From: Saccharomycopsis fibuligera x Saccharomycopsis cf. fibuligera
Taxonomy: Eukaryota; Ascomycota; Saccharomycetes; Ascoideales; Saccharomycopsidaceae
Direction: 5' to 3'
DNA length: 64,000 bases
Assembly (NCBI GenBank): GCA_001936135.1
Contig: CP012819.1
Location: forward strand, 310,001-374,000
Under the pieces are notes generated by a model. The model did no database searches and was not told the DNA's origin. It saw nothing but the letters and a program-made list of their open reading frames with translations. Position 1 is the stretch's first letter. The number at the start of each line of letters is the position of its first letter. Shown one piece after another: positions 28,855 through 41,116 of the stretch. A program made the translations under genes and the position numbers.

Positions 28855-31428
28855 TCAGTCATCCTCCACAAAATACACATCAATCACATCACCATTAACA
28901 AACCCAAACTTGCTCAACTGATCCTCGTTGTTGATGCTGCTGATTTCCTCAGTTTTTAAGACTGTTTCAACGTTGCTGCTATTGTCGCTGACCCCGCTAT
29001 CTGCGTCAAATGAAAGAGTATAATATAATCGAAGCTGAAGCACTGAATAAACACCAAAAATTTCTTTAATGATTCCCTTAAACTTTAAAATCAGTATACT
29101 CTGCAAGAATTCATGCTGCTTTGTGGTGATTATTGCGGTGGAGGTGGATCTGCTAGCCCCTTCGCCAACGTTAATATTAAGGCCTGCAGTTTCTCTAGCA
29201 TCATCAACAGCTGTAGCAGCGCCTGATGATAATCGCCCAGTGGCAGCATTGGCTTGGTATGCTTGTTCATTTCTGTTGGCAGCGATTGGTTGTAATGTCA
29301 GTGGTGATAAAAGCGTAGCATTTTGGTGAAATCGGAGTTTTAGCAGAACCAAATTTCTTGCAAGATTATCTTTCTGTTGGCTTTGTTTCTGGGGTATCAT
29401 ATCCGGTGTTCCTGGTATTGACCCGCTGTCTCTATTCTTGACTTTGTTCCTGTAATCGTCGCTATTGGTTGCTTCATTGTACGCTTGCAAAGTTTCCTGG
29501 ATGCTGTATTTAGTACACAAGTAAACTAACCTACCTCGACCAAATTTGCTGAACTGAAATGCGCTACCATCATTGACAACTACATTAGTAGCACTATAGT
29601 CAACCAAGGAGTTCACCTGCTCTTTAAATCTTGAGATAAAATATAATTCCGAGTTGCTGCGTTCTTCAGGGGAAATACGACTTTTGTTTAAGCTCACTAG
29701 CGTCTCATTGAACCTGAATATTGTTTCGAAGAAAAGCTCATCCGTGAGTAACCTCTCCACATCTCCATCTCCATTCTGAGGTTCTTCGTTTTCACGTTGG
29801 TCTTCTCTTATTGTTTGCTCTGGCTGTTGCTGCTGCTGTTGGCCATGCTTAGTCAAAAATTGTGCTTTTTTCATCTCAAAGAGTTTGATTTTGCTAATTT
29901 GAATCCCTTGTAAGTTAGGAAATTTAAGATTTACTAAATCTAGCTCATCATATGACTCGATTTCATTACCACTCAAATCAAGCTGTTTGAGTCCCAGCCA
30001 TGCCCATTTAAGATCCAAGTCGTTATACTTGATAAGATTAGCCTGAATATTTTTGCTGCTTCTATTATCATTGTTTATATTGTTGATAGCAGTATTGGAT
30101 GTCGGGGTGTAAATGTAGTACGGTATACTTGTGTCAGCAAATGTAATTCTGTTATGCGAAAGCTTGAGTTCAGATAGCTGAGAATGTTCGAAAATCTCAG
30201 CGAGAACCCAGGGAAATTTATGAAATGTGTTGTATGAAAGATTCAACGTTTTCCAATTCTTTAAGTTTTTATTAGTGGTCAAAAACTTCATAAGATCTAT
30301 TGTTATTTGATACTTGAATTTTTGGTCATCATTTGTACCTATTTTCTCAACATGTAAGCTATTGGCAAATATTTGCTGGTTGTTCAAAAGAATTGTATCA
30401 ATATCCAATTCATGCTCAGCTTCAAAACAACTCACATAATTATTCAAAAACCATTCATCGTCAATAAAGTTGTTGGAAAAATCAACTTGTTCCAACTCGC
30501 TAAATAACAAACATAGAAGCACAAGGGTTGCTTTTTGTAGTTTGTTATACGATAAAATCACAGTTTTCAAGCTTCCAAAATAAGTAAAGTTGGGAAGATT
30601 GCCTAGCAAGTTATTAATGATGATACAATTCAAAAATTCATCATCATTAACAAAATAATTGTGTGATAAGTTGAGCACTTGCAAGTTGGGCGTCTGTAGT
30701 AGAATTTTGAATGTCTGAAAAGTGCAATCAAACAAGTTGTAAGATAAATCCAAGCTCGTCAACTTTGGAAGATTCACAATTTCTCTATTAGAAAACTTAT
30801 TGCTGCTGCTATTCTTATTGGTAGTATTGTTTATCACCAATCGGATGCACGTTTCCAAGTCATAATCGTTGTTACCGCTGCTATGATTTACGATATCCTC
30901 ATTCACATTTGCGATTATTGGGTGACTATCGACGATTCTTTCTCTATCCAAAGACGCTACTCTCAAATTTTGAATATTCGAATTGAGTTTCATCCAGTCA
31001 TCAAACCCCACACTCTGCACCACTTTGCTACCAAATTTGAAATCAATATCAGTGTCCAGCACCGATAGATCTGTATATTTAGCCACTAATGCACAAACAA
31101 ACAATTGAGATTGTTGTTGCTGGTTCTTTTGCATTGGCAAATTAGCAGCAAGCTTTTTGAATTTAAAAAACGAGCCGCTATGTTGATTTTGAAACGTTAC
31201 AAAGTATCTCACCTTTGCTTCTTGCTTGCCATCTTTGTCTTTGCTAATTATGGATCCATCATTTTTACCTCTGGCTGGATCATCCCACTCCACTCCCACC
31301 GCGAGATCGTTAGGCCATGCCGCAATGGCGCCAATGTAACGCACAGTACAAGGCTGACCATCAATAAGAAGCCGTTGCTTGAGCCTAATCAAGCACTGAA
31401 TGCTCTGTTTTTCAAAGCTTGAAGACAT
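28855..31428 (-). CDS. PAC2: PAC2, tubulin-folding cofactor E
   Basis: Alpha-tubulin-binding chaperone of microtubule biogenesis. Three family domains appear in order: a CAP-Gly domain at about 12-95 with GQPCTVRYIGAIAAWPNDLAVGVEWDDPARGKNDGS, leucine-rich repeats at about 215-520 (LTSLDLSYNLF, LQVLNLSHNYF, LKTVILSYNKL, WKTLNLSYNTF, LKQLDLSGNEI), and a ubiquitin-like C-terminus at about 775-857 ending in FGFVNGDVIDVYFVEDD. At 857 residues it is much longer than the roughly 518 of S. cerevisiae Pac2; inserts lie in the LRR region, in a Gln-rich linker near 530-560 and before the ubiquitin-like domain. It is divergent from PHR1. Confidence 0.9.
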   Translation of the reverse strand: MSSSFEKQSIQCLIRLKQRLLIDGQPCTVRYIGAIAAWPNDLAVGVEWDDPARGKNDGSIISKDKDGKQEAKVRYFVTFQNQHSGSFFKFKKLAANLPMQKNQQQQSQLFVCALVAKYTDLSVLDTDIDFKFGSKVVQSVGFDDWMKLNSNIQNLRVASLDRERIVDSHPIIANVNEDIVNHSSGNNDYDLETCIRLVINNTTNKNSSSNKFSNREIVNLPKLTSLDLSYNLFDCTFQTFKILLQTPNLQVLNLSHNYFVNDDEFLNCIIINNLLGNLPNFTYFGSLKTVILSYNKLQKATLVLLCLLFSELEQVDFSNNFIDDEWFLNNYVSCFEAEHELDIDTILLNNQQIFANSLHVEKIGTNDDQKFKYQITIDLMKFLTTNKNLKNWKTLNLSYNTFHKFPWVLAEIFEHSQLSELKLSHNRITFADTSIPYYIYTPTSNTAINNINNDNRSSKNIQANLIKYNDLDLKWAWLGLKQLDLSGNEIESYDELDLVNLKFPNLQGIQISKIKLFEMKKAQFLTKHGQQQQQQPEQTIREDQRENEEPQNGDGDVERLLTDELFFETIFRFNETLVSLNKSRISPEERSNSELYFISRFKEQVNSLVDYSATNVVVNDGSAFQFSKFGRGRLVYLCTKYSIQETLQAYNEATNSDDYRNKVKNRDSGSIPGTPDMIPQKQSQQKDNLARNLVLLKLRFHQNATLLSPLTLQPIAANRNEQAYQANAATGRLSSGAATAVDDARETAGLNINVGEGASRSTSTAIITTKQHEFLQSILILKFKGIIKEIFGVYSVLQLRLYYTLSFDADSGVSDNSSNVETVLKTEEISSINNEDQLSKFGFVNGDVIDVYFVEDD

Positions 31429-31806
31429 TTGATGCTTTTTTATTTAGCAAAATATCTTCTTTTCACTGTCACTATCCTCATCGTTATCGACATTGTCAAT
31501 GTTTTCTTGATCTCCGGGAAAAGTGAAGAAACCAACGGAGTGTCCCATAGTTGCTACACGCACTAACACATACTTCCAGACTTTTTTTTTTTGACAGGTT
31601 CTTCGCCGAGCAACCAAGCGCAATCCCAACATGAAACTGATTGCTTCGCGACGATTCCATGCGAATGCCATATAAAAAAGGCTAATTCCAGTATAGCTTT
31701 TAATTTTTTATCCATAACATAAACCCTCTTCCCCCTCTTCAAGCATTGAAGCATTTTTCTTTGTCACTTTTTTTCTTAAACACATATTTATACTTACCGA
31801 AGCGCA
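31429..31806. other. Divergent promoter PAC2/PHR1
   Basis: 378 bases with pyrimidine- and T-rich stretches toward PHR1. No gene was recognised. Confidence 0.6.
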
Positions 31807-33510
31807 ATGTCGCCAGCAGCCAAAAAGCCAAAGCTTGAAAAGCTCCCTTCATTCGGTAGCCAATTCTACCCATACAACAAACACAAAACAAACCGCGAAT
31901 TACTTGAAAAGTACACCAAGGATGAAAACAAACCTTTTCATATTCTCCAACGCACAATTGAGGAAACCGAAGACCGGCGTAACAAAGTCAAGGTACAAAA
32001 TGCTGTGGCGCATTGGTTTGTTAGAGATTTCCGTCAATTAGACAATAGGGGGTTATCACAAGCAGGGCTGCTTGCCGCAAAGCACGGGGTTCCTTTAGTG
32101 ACTTTCTACGTCTATTGTTTACCGGATTTGCAGTCACATTCAATCAGTTCTTGGGGACTTCAGTATCAGCTTCGAGCATTAACGCAGCTTCAAAACGACT
32201 TGAAACAGAAAAACATTCCCTTATTTGTATTGAATGTCGCTGAGAAGGAAGACATTGCTAAGTCAGTGATTGATTTCTTGCAAAAATACAAAATATCACA
32301 CTTATTTGCCAACATTGAGTACGAAGTTGATGAGTTGAGATTATATGCCAAATTGGTTAAATCGTTACTGGAAAAAGGAATTAATTTCAGTCCGCAAAAT
32401 GATACTTGCGTGGTCATTCCAGGAGAATTGAAGACCAAAAGTAAAGGTACTCAGTATGCAGTATTTACCCCATGGTATCGTGCATGGTGTCAGTACATCA
32501 ACAGCAATGAAGATGAAGTATTGCATGAAGCCCCTGCTCCAAAACCCAATGACGAAAAAGTAATTAGTGGTCTGCTGCAATTGAAAGAACTTTTCAAGGA
32601 AAATAGTATTCCGGAGGTTCCCAAACAATATCATCTCACTGAGGAGCAGCAGAAGTTTTTTGACCTGAATTGGTATCCTTCAGAACATGCTGCCTACGAA
32701 GAATTAACCCAATTTCTTACATCCAAGGACAACAAGATCAAAAAATACGCTGATTTACGTAATGACATCAACACTAATGCCACTTCTCACCTCAGCCATC
32801 ATTTGTCCCTGGGAACATTAAACTCACGTACGATTATTCGAGAAATTGTGCAAAGACACAAGTTGGTGAAAAAAGTCAATCTGGGCCATTCCAGCATTAC
32901 AGAATATATTCGTCAAGTGTCATGGCGTGATTTTTACAAGCATGTTCTTGCCAATTGGCCTCACGTTTGCATGTTTAGACCGTTCCAAATTGAATATACT
33001 GAATTGCAATGGGAATACAATCGGGAACATTTTGATCGGTGGTGTCAAGGTCAAACGGGGTTTCCTATTGTTGACGCGGCCATGAGAGAGATACAGGCAA
33101 CGGGATACATGCATAACCGTAGCAGAATGATTGTTGCTAGCTTCTTGTCGAAACACTTAATGACAGATTGGCGACATGGGGAAATATTTTTTTTGGAACA
33201 CTTGGTGGACGGCGATTTTGCTTCGAATAGTGGTGGTTGGGGTTTCAGTAGTAGTGTTGGAGTAGATCCGCAACCTTTTTTCCGGATATTCAATCCGTGG
33301 ACCCAGTCTGAAAAGTTTGATAAAGAAGGTAAGTATATCAAGAAATGGGTGCCGGAGCTAAGGGAAATTGATAGCAACAAGGGAATCCATAATCCTTATG
33401 AGCATGGGTTTGCAGAAATTGCCGAAAAAAATAACTATCCTAGACCAATAGTTGACCATCATCATGCAAGAGAACGGGCGTTAGATCGGTACAAAGATGT
33501 AAAGTATTAA
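31807..33510 (+). CDS. PHR1: PHR1 deoxyribodipyrimidine photolyase
   Basis: Light-driven flavoprotein that splits cyclobutane pyrimidine dimers. The N-terminal alpha/beta domain starts at about residue 58 with NAVAHWFVRDFRQLDNRGL; the FAD-binding helical domain includes ITEYIRQVSWRDFYKHVL near 364-382, GFPIVDAAMREIQATGYMHNRSRM near 417-442, FLSKHLMTDWRHGE near 446-460 and DPQPFFRIFNPWTQ near 492-505. A basic leader of about 55 residues may act in nuclear or mitochondrial targeting. The length of 567 residues matches S. cerevisiae Phr1. A CTG codon at residue 335, inside the HHLS-x-GTLNSR block, lies where photolyases often have Ser or Ala. The class is CPD class I by these motifs. Confidence 0.95.
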   Translation: MSPAAKKPKLEKLPSFGSQFYPYNKHKTNRELLEKYTKDENKPFHILQRTIEETEDRRNKVKVQNAVAHWFVRDFRQLDNRGLSQAGLLAAKHGVPLVTFYVYCLPDLQSHSISSWGLQYQLRALTQLQNDLKQKNIPLFVLNVAEKEDIAKSVIDFLQKYKISHLFANIEYEVDELRLYAKLVKSLLEKGINFSPQNDTCVVIPGELKTKSKGTQYAVFTPWYRAWCQYINSNEDEVLHEAPAPKPNDEKVISGLLQLKELFKENSIPEVPKQYHLTEEQQKFFDLNWYPSEHAAYEELTQFLTSKDNKIKKYADLRNDINTNATSHLSHHLSLGTLNSRTIIREIVQRHKLVKKVNLGHSSITEYIRQVSWRDFYKHVLANWPHVCMFRPFQIEYTELQWEYNREHFDRWCQGQTGFPIVDAAMREIQATGYMHNRSRMIVASFLSKHLMTDWRHGEIFFLEHLVDGDFASNSGGWGFSSSVGVDPQPFFRIFNPWTQSEKFDKEGKYIKKWVPELREIDSNKGIHNPYEHGFAEIAEKNNYPRPIVDHHHARERALDRYKDVKY

Positions 33511-34494
33511 ATTAGATGTAGTGATCCGAGTTTATCATAATGTTGTTTTGAATACTGTTTGCTCTGCTTTGGTTTTTATATTTTTCTTTTCTTTCTTGCG
33601 AAGCTACTCTGCCTTTTGTGTTCTATCAAGGTCTATACCTATAGTTTTGTTGCGAAAATCCGTAGAATCTCAACAAACTCGTCCACTTTACAGATAGCAA
33701 CATTTTTCATATTAATATTTTTATTTTTTGCTTATTTGCTTCGATAGTAAAGTAAGTCTAAACCAGAATTGCCACAAGTATTTTCTCATTGTAAATTTCA
33801 GTCAAACAGCTCGGGCAGTAACGACAAAAATACTATTATCACCAATTCCAACTCCAACCCCAACCTATTGATGGACAAACGCGCCTCGAGCTCAGATCAG
33901 ATCTCGTACTCCGGTATCTTATTGTCCGCTATGTGTGTGATTGTTGCATGAAAACGAGCCAGTGCGCACCGTCCAATGCATCATATGCATCTCTTTTACG
34001 TTCATTTGCTTTGTAACGCATTATTTCACATAAACTGCAGCATCGCGCTCATCACCGCATGCTGAAATTTCTATCGAACCGCATTTGGAACTAGAAATTA
34101 TCGTAACGCTGAATCTTCGAATCCGACACAGCACTACTAGAATACTGAAAATTCAGCGTACCGGCGCACCGACCTACAGACGCACTTCTTTAAATCTCTT
34201 TTTTTTAAATCTAGCAGTACTGTGTGTTTTCTCTAGTTCACTGTCTGGCAAGCACAAGCTGCTCTAATAGGATAGTTGTCGCAGAGACCATCGTTTTTCG
34301 CATGCCAGAACTACGGCAGTTTTCAAAAGTGGTTGCTGCCTCAGTTCGCATATCCACTATTTTCACCAATATATAGCTTGCGAGTTCTGCTCTGTTTCAT
34401 CAAATAATAATTTATATACAATATAGAATGTATTTAATGGTTACATTTTGATCTACCATCCATTTCTCGACTAAGCTTTTTATAAGCCACAGTA
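33511..34494. other. Intergenic region PHR1 / protease pseudogene
   Basis: 984 bases, partly the old promoter of the protease relic. Short hydrophobic frames here are T-rich noise. No RNA gene was recognised. Confidence 0.6.
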
Positions 34495-36458
34495 ATGAAG
34501 GTTTCGCTTGTTGCGTTGACACTGCCGTTGCCAAAAGAGAACCAAAGAATGATGATAGTTATTTCATGTTAGATTTCGAGGTCCATTTGAAGGACCGTAC
34601 TTCTAAGGCGCTCATTAAACGTTCGAGGTACAACAGCAGACTTAGAAGTCGTGCGCTTAGTGGTGTTGTCCACAGACATGCTAAGCGTGGTTATTCAAAC
34701 CACACTACCACTATCACCGACAATGAATTATTCCACAGCCATACCGTTTCGTATTATGTTGATATTAGGTTGGGAACCCCGGGAAAATGTTTAAAGGGTA
34801 AATTGGATACAAGAAGTTCTGATCTCTGGGTGTTGCACCTTCTGGTCCGTACTGCGAAAAAGATAGTATTGAAGGCGTATATGAGGAAGAACCTGAATCA
34901 CAAAGTTTTGGAGAACATGAACTACTTTAAGAAGGAGCCAAGGAAGAAACTGAAGAAAAAGATGATAAAACTAACACAACGAGTCAAGAACTTCAGGGCG
35001 CCTCCACCACGATTAGTTCGGAAATCCATGATACAGCTATCGGTGATTACTATGGACTAACTTCTGCTTTCAATAGTGACATTGTTGAAACTACAGCTAT
35101 GTTACCAACTCCGTACACTTCAGAGATATTTTCAAGTGCCCTTATCGACCCCACTGCTGCTGTTTCATCAACTAAGACTGAAACTTCTAATGCTCAAGCT
35201 ACCCAGTTGTCTCACTCTGTAATTACAAGATTGATCCCGCCTGAAAATAATGAAGATAACAATAATAGTTTTACCTGTTCTTTGTCACACACACACACTG
35301 ATACAGACACGGTTACTGAAGATGCAGACTCAAAACATACAGGATATGCTTTTATTCCGGAAACTGTGTCTAGTGGCTTTAATGCCACTACTGAATCTAT
35401 TGACACCACCACTGTTTCACCAACTATTGATTGTGAGAATTAAGGCACTTTTTAGCCGCCAGGCTCCACCAGTTTCAGCACCAATGATACCTCATTTTAC
35501 ACCAATTAGGGACATTGAACTTTTGCTGAAGGTTGTCTTGGTAGTGACACTCTCAAACCTGGCTGATATAAGATAAAAACCTTCACTTTTGGTCTTGCTA
35601 AAGCCGCAAACTCTTCAAAAATGGTCTTTGGTAGCATATGGAGTGTATGATAATTTTCCGCTAAAGCTTGTTGAAAACGGGTACATCAAACGCTCAGTTT
35701 ACTTGCTTTACTTGAACGGCATGGATACAGAATCTGGATCTATTCTTTTTGATCCCGGCTTCTCTGATCTTAGATTGCCACCAGCCATATATGATAGTTT
35801 GGCAGCTTCTAAACCTTGGTCTGGAACTTGAAGCATTAGTAGCCAAGTGTGCCTTACTTATTCACGGTGCCATTGCGCGACATGGCATCCGATTTGGATG
35901 ATCCCCTATATAACTATGATGATTCTTTATGGAAGAAGCATTGATATAAAACGCTTCTCTTTTGAAAACTGCTATTTGATGGTTGATCGTGGTACTGAAA
36001 AAAATAAATTAATTGTGGCTGGAGATGCGCTCTTATGTTATTTATATCTTGTTTATGACTTGGACAATTTGAAACTTGCGGTAGCAGTGGCGAAATTTGA
36101 CTATATATACGATAATGTTGGTGATGAAGACATTATTCTTGATATTCAGAGTAATAATTCTAACATTACAGTGATTCGTGAATCAATCATTCCAGGAGCT
36201 ACTACTGCGAGAAGTTATTCTAGTACATATGCTGGTGTAATGACAGGTAGCGCTAGTTCTTATGGCACTAAATCAGAATTTACTGGTTCTTACCCAACAG
36301 GGATAGGCGTTCTTAACGCTGCTAATGGAAAACTCGTTGGCGGCGGTTTACATAACTGGTCTTTCCAGGTTTTGGTTGTAGGTATGGCTTTCATTTATGG
36401 GTTATGGGTTGGAGGTGGCAATTTGGGGTATATTAAAATTAAAATTTATATGGATTGA
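34495..36458 (+). pseudogene. Decayed yapsin/Sap9-type GPI-anchored aspartyl protease
   Basis: Relic of a secreted aspartyl protease of the Sap9/Sap10/yapsin group. It starts with a signal-peptide remnant (MKVSLVALTL) and a pro-region with KR sites. The first active-site motif is degraded from DTGSSDLWV to DTRSSDLWV near 34807. A Ser/Thr-rich loop follows. The mid-region still reads DNFPLKLVENG...GSILFDPGFSD near 35660-35760, matching Sap9 (NLPLKL..., AGSILFGA). The late block LYLVYDLDNLKLAVA lies near 36045-36090, and the end has a Ser/Thr stem and a hydrophobic GPI-type tail. The reading frame changes or stops several times, at least five, and the second active-site DTGT motif is not visible. 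It cannot give an active enzyme. Confidence 0.88.
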
Positions 36459-37966
36459 TGGAATTTTGTTACTATGTGAGATCAGCTTAAGTAAGATCTG
36501 TCAAAATCCATAGTTCCAGAAGCCATGCTCTATTGGATGCTAGTATTTTAACAGTCTATGCGTGCACTTTACCATTTTGCTTTTACTATTTTTTAATCGA
36601 AAAAAAAAAAAAAATGACATAATGACCACTCCATTAACACTTGTTCCCCTTTAAACTTCTTTCTTCCTACCCTTTAATTTTTTTTCCATACACTTTCTTC
36701 TTCAGATTATGCGTATGGAATTATCAAAGATCTAATGTTTCTGGTATTTTTATTCTATTGCTGTTAATGATATTTAAGCAAGCTTCCCTTTAATCATTTT
36801 TTTCACTCCTTTGAGGTTCTACAAATTTTAATAAAAAATTTTTGCTTTCTTTTTACAATCTTAAAAGTAATACTCAGGTTGACTAATTAGTTAAATGCCT
36901 GCATCGGAATCTTATCTTTAGCAATAAATGTACGTATTTAATTTTCAAGCATGCAAAGCTGAATGGGATTTATCAAGCAGGAAATACAGAAAATGATACG
37001 CGATTCAGTTGTTGTTCAAAATTGGCCTCAAATTCACACCACGATTTGGTAGGTTTCAGTTCTCTTCTCTAAACAGCAGCAACAGCGTTATAAATGCAGT
37101 CAAAGTTCAAGCTACAAAGTAAATACAAGTTGTTCTCGACCTGTATTTTGTCACAAACTGCTCTACACTTTTCTTTTGATATTTCCTACTAATTCTATGC
37201 TTCCAATTTTTGTTTTTTGGTTTATGAATGCTACTGCACCATGAATTATTCAAATTCTTTGTTTCGGTCTTAATTGTTGCTCACCATATCCCAGGCCAAC
37301 TATGTACGATCTGCTGGAATATCATATTATCTGATCGTCTTTATCTTAAAACTACTATGAGAACTGTTTCAAAGGAACTGATTCAGAAAATGGTTTGTCT
37401 TAAAACTTGTGCCATGTTTGTAGAGCCGTCGTAGACTAATTGAGGCATCACGCATATACATGTTCACACCCTTTACATTAATCACCGCTGTTGTCTCCTT
37501 AGCACTGCTGGAGCCAACAAAATTGACACTTTGCAGATCAAAAACTCCTACCTGGAGAGTTACGCACGTGGTGACTGCAGCACAAGACAGTAAGATGCAC
37601 CGGAGACGTTATTCTTTATCCCTCCAATTTCGTCCAAACACGAGGATACCCGACCACAATTCCTTACAAATCAACCAATCACAGCACCCGATTACACAGA
37701 AAAACGATAAAACTTTTCACTATTTGTGCTCCAGACAGCGTATCACAACCGGGTAAATATAAAGAAAAAATTTTTTTCGTTTCTTTTTTTTTTTTTCTTT
37801 TTCCTTTGGTTACTGGCTGACGGCAATAGTTTTTTCTTTTTTTTTTTTTTTTTTTCTGTAGCGGTTTTTTGTATAAAAAATTTTTTATTTCCTCCTTTTT
37901 TTTTATTTTTTTCTTGCTTGTTACTTACACCCAGTCAAGGAATAGCATAGCAAAACCACATTCAAA
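36459..37966. other. Promoter region of elongation factor 3
   Basis: 1.5 kb. The 180 bases before the start are T-rich (37782-37920), usual for highly expressed translation genes. A CCAAT box occurs near 37674. The left part is the 3' side of the protease relic. No gene was recognised. Confidence 0.6.
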
Positions 37967-40900
37967 ATGGCTGCTGCTGAATCTCAACAATCTGAAAAAG
38001 TTCTTACTGAATTGTTCAGTAAGCTTACCGTTGCCTCTCCTGAGGAAAGAGACGCTGCTGCCGCTAATGTCTCCTCTTTCTTGAATGGTTCTATCATTGA
38101 ACATGATATTCCATTGGAATTCTTTCAACAATTGAAGAAAACCATTGCCAACAAGAAAGACGTTAACGGTGCCCTTAACGCTTTGGAAGCCGTTAACCAC
38201 ATTGCCACTCCAGGTTTGTCTCCATCTGTTGAACCATACTTGGTTGAATTGGTTGAAGATGTTTCTGCCAAGGCTGGTGAAAAGAATGCTGAGCTCCAAA
38301 AAGTTGCTGCTTCTGCTTTGTTGGCCATTGCTAAAAACATCACCCCAACCTCTGTCAAGGTCATTTTGCCAAAATTGACTGGTAGATTGGAACAAACCAG
38401 CAAATGGACTGAAAAAGTTGCTATTTTGTCTGCTATCACTGCTTTGGTTGATGTTGCTAAGGACCAAATTGCATTGAGAATGACTGAATTGGTTCCATCT
38501 TTGTCTGAAGCTATGTGGGATACCAAGAACGAAGTCAAGAAGGCTGCTAACGCTACCATCACCAAGGCTACTGAAACTGTTGACAACAAGGATATTGAAA
38601 AGTTTATTCCAAAGTTGATTGAATGTATCGCTAAGCCAACTGAAGTTCCAGAAACCGTTCACTTGTTGGGTGCTACCACCTTCGTTTCTGAAGTCACCAG
38701 AGCTACTTTGTCTATCATGGTTCCTTTGTTGTCCAGAGGTTTGGCTGAAAGAGAAACTGCCATTAAGAGAAAATCTGCCGTTATTGTTGACAACATGTGT
38801 AAATTGGTTGACGACCCACAAATTGTTGCTCCATTTATTCCAAAATTGTTGCCAGCTTTGAAAACCAACTTCTCTGTTATTGCTGACCCAGAAGCTAGAG
38901 AAGTTACTCTTAGAGGTTTGAACACTTTGAGAAGAGTTGGTGCTATTGGTGAAAACGACAAAATCCCAGAAGTTTCTACAGCTGGTGATATTGAAGTTAC
39001 CAAGAAGGAATTGAACAAGTTGATTGGTAATAAGAAAATTTCTCCAAGATTTGACACCGCCATCAACTACGCTTCCGCTATTGCTGGTGACTTGATTGAC
39101 GAAAGAGACATTCAACCTGAGTCTTGGTTGTCCAACTTGTTACCATTCTTGACTATCTTCTTACACGAAGCTGAAGCTAAGGATATCATTGAAGAATGGA
39201 GAAAGCTTGCTATTGACAACATTCCAGAACCACCAAAATTCGACGACGAAGAAGATGAAGGTGAAGACTTGTGTAACTGTGAGTTCTCTTTGGCTTACGG
39301 TGCTAAAATCTTATTGAACAGAACTCAATTGAGATTGAAGAGAGGTAGAAGATACGGTTTGTGTGGTCCTAATGGTGCTGGTAAATCTACCTTGATGAGA
39401 GCCATTGCTAACGGTCAAGTTGAAGGTTTCCCATCTCAAGATGAATTAAAGACTGTCTACGTTGAACACGATATTGATGGTTCGGAAGACGACACCTCTA
39501 TCGTTGACTTTGTTCACGGTACTGGTGAAGTTGGTACCAAGGAGCACGTTGCTGCTAAATTGAAGGAATTCGGTTTCACCGACGAACATATCAAAATGTC
39601 TATTCACTCTTTGTCTGGTGGTTGGAAGATGAAGTTGGCTTTGGCTAGAGCTGTGTTGAGAAATGCCGACATTTTGTTGTTGGATGAACCAACTAACCAT
39701 TTGGATACCGTCAACGTTGCTTGGTTGGTCAACTACTTGCAAACTTGTGGTATTACCTCTATCATTGTTTCCCACGATTCTGGTTTCTTGGACAAGGTTT
39801 GTCAATACATTATCCATTACGAAGGTTACAAATTAAGAAAGTACAAGGGTAACTTGTCTGAATTCGTCAAGAGAGTTCCATCTGCTCAATCTTACTACGA
39901 ATTGGGTGCCTCTGACATTGAATTCAAATTCCCAGAACCAGGTTACTTAGAAGGTGTTAAGACCAAACAAAAGGCTATCGTCAAGGTCTCTAACATGACT
40001 TTCCAATACCCAGGTACCACCAAACCTCAATTGATTAACATTAACTTCCAAGTTTCTTTGTCTTCAAGAATTGCTGTTATTGGTCCAAACGGTGCTGGTA
40101 AGTCTACTTTGGTTAATGTTTTGACCGGTGAATTGTTGCCAACTGAAGGTGAAGTTTACGTTCACGAAAACTGTCGTATCGCTTATATTAAACAACACGC
40201 ATTTGCTCACATTGACTCTCATTTGGACAAGACTCCATCTGAATATATCCAATGGAGATTCCAAACTGGTGAAGATAGAGAAACTATGGACAGAGCTTCT
40301 AGACAAATCAACGAAAGCGATGAAGAAGGTATGAAGAAACTTTTCAAGGTTGAAGGTACCGCCAGAAGAATTAAAGAAATCTTGTCTAGAAGAAAGTTCA
40401 AGAACTCCTACGAATATGAAATTAGTTGGTACTTGGTTGAAAACCCAGGTATGAAGAATGAAAGACAAGTTCCAATGATGTCTGTCGACAACACTTGGTT
40501 GCCAAGAGGTGAATTGGTTGAAACTCACTCCAAGATGGTTGCTGAAGTTGATATGAAGGAAGCTTTGGCTTCTGGTCAATTCAGACCATTGACCAGAAAA
40601 GAAATTGAAGATCATTGTGCTATGTTGGGTCTTGATTCTGAATTGGTTTCCCATTCCAGAATCAGAGGTTTGTCTGGTGGTCAAAAGGTCAAGTTGGTTC
40701 TTGCTGCTTGTACCTGGCAAAGACCTCACATCATTGTTTTGGATGAACCTACTAACTATTTGGACAGAGACTCTTTGGGTGCTTTGTCTAAAGCTATTAA
40801 GGCATTCGACGGTGGTGTGGTTATCATTACTCACTCTGCTGAATTTACCAAGAACTTGACTGAAGAAGTCTGGGCTGTTATGAACGGTACTATGACTCCA

Positions 40901-41116
40901 TCTGGTCACAACTGGGTTCAAGGTCAAGGTTCTGGTCCAAGATTGGAAAAGAAAGAAGATGAAGAAGACAAATTTGATGCTATGGGTAACAAGATTGCTG
41001 CTGCTAAGAAGAAGAAGAAGTTGTCTTCTGCGGAAATGAGAAAGAAGAAGAAGGAAAGAATGAAGAAGAAGAAGGAACTTGGTGATGCTTACGTTTCATC
41101 TGATGATGAATTTTAA
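37967..41116 (+). CDS. CEF3: Translation elongation factor 3 (CEF3/TEF3)
   Basis: Fungal ribosome-bound ATPase that clears deacylated tRNA from the E site. HEAT repeats cover about 5-315. The first ABC domain has Walker [10 protein letters not shown] near 467, signature LSGGW near 549 and Walker [12 protein letters not shown] near 569. The second has Walker [10 protein letters not shown] near 706, signature LSGGQ near 903 and Walker [12 protein letters not shown] near 922; between its Walker A and signature lies the chromodomain-like insert of eEF3 (about 775-870). The C-terminus is a Lys-rich ribosome-binding tail ([23 protein letters not shown]). The length of 1049 residues is canonical. 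Codon bias is extreme (TTG Leu, GGT Gly, AGA Arg), a sign of very high expression. Confidence 0.98.
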   Translation: MAAAESQQSEKVLTELFSKLTVASPEERDAAAANVSSFLNGSIIEHDIPLEFFQQLKKTIANKKDVNGALNALEAVNHIATPGLSPSVEPYLVELVEDVSAKAGEKNAELQKVAASALLAIAKNITPTSVKVILPKLTGRLEQTSKWTEKVAILSAITALVDVAKDQIALRMTELVPSLSEAMWDTKNEVKKAANATITKATETVDNKDIEKFIPKLIECIAKPTEVPETVHLLGATTFVSEVTRATLSIMVPLLSRGLAERETAIKRKSAVIVDNMCKLVDDPQIVAPFIPKLLPALKTNFSVIADPEAREVTLRGLNTLRRVGAIGENDKIPEVSTAGDIEVTKKELNKLIGNKKISPRFDTAINYASAIAGDLIDERDIQPESWLSNLLPFLTIFLHEAEAKDIIEEWRKLAIDNIPEPPKFDDEEDEGEDLCNCEFSLAYGAKILLNRTQLRLKRGRRYGLCGPNGAGKSTLMRAIANGQVEGFPSQDELKTVYVEHDIDGSEDDTSIVDFVHGTGEVGTKEHVAAKLKEFGFTDEHIKMSIHSLSGGWKMKLALARAVLRNADILLLDEPTNHLDTVNVAWLVNYLQTCGITSIIVSHDSGFLDKVCQYIIHYEGYKLRKYKGNLSEFVKRVPSAQSYYELGASDIEFKFPEPGYLEGVKTKQKAIVKVSNMTFQYPGTTKPQLININFQVSLSSRIAVIGPNGAGKSTLVNVLTGELLPTEGEVYVHENCRIAYIKQHAFAHIDSHLDKTPSEYIQWRFQTGEDRETMDRASRQINESDEEGMKKLFKVEGTARRIKEILSRRKFKNSYEYEISWYLVENPGMKNERQVPMMSVDNTWLPRGELVETHSKMVAEVDMKEALASGQFRPLTRKEIEDHCAMLGLDSELVSHSRIRGLSGGQKVKLVLAACTWQRPHIIVLDEPTNYLDRDSLGALSKAIKAFDGGVVIITHSAEFTKNLTEEVWAVMNGTMTPSGHNWVQGQGSGPRLEKKEDEEDKFDAMGNKIAAAKKKKKLSSAEMRKKKKERMKKKKELGDAYVSSDDEF

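Noticed and set aside
31790-31798. ATACTTACC resembling the U1 snRNA 5' end
   Set aside because: Only nine bases agree, it lies nine bases before the PHR1 ATG, and no Sm site or U1 stem-loops follow.
34121-34145. TTCGAATCC resembling a tRNA B box
   Set aside because: No A box or acceptor-stem complementarity could be made around it.
37925-39115. 396-codon frame antisense to elongation factor 3
   Set aside because: It results from the extreme codon bias of CEF3, which leaves the antisense frame free of stops; composition (Asn/Ser/Phe/Gln) is an artefact. The similar frame at 40064-40927 was rejected for the same reason.
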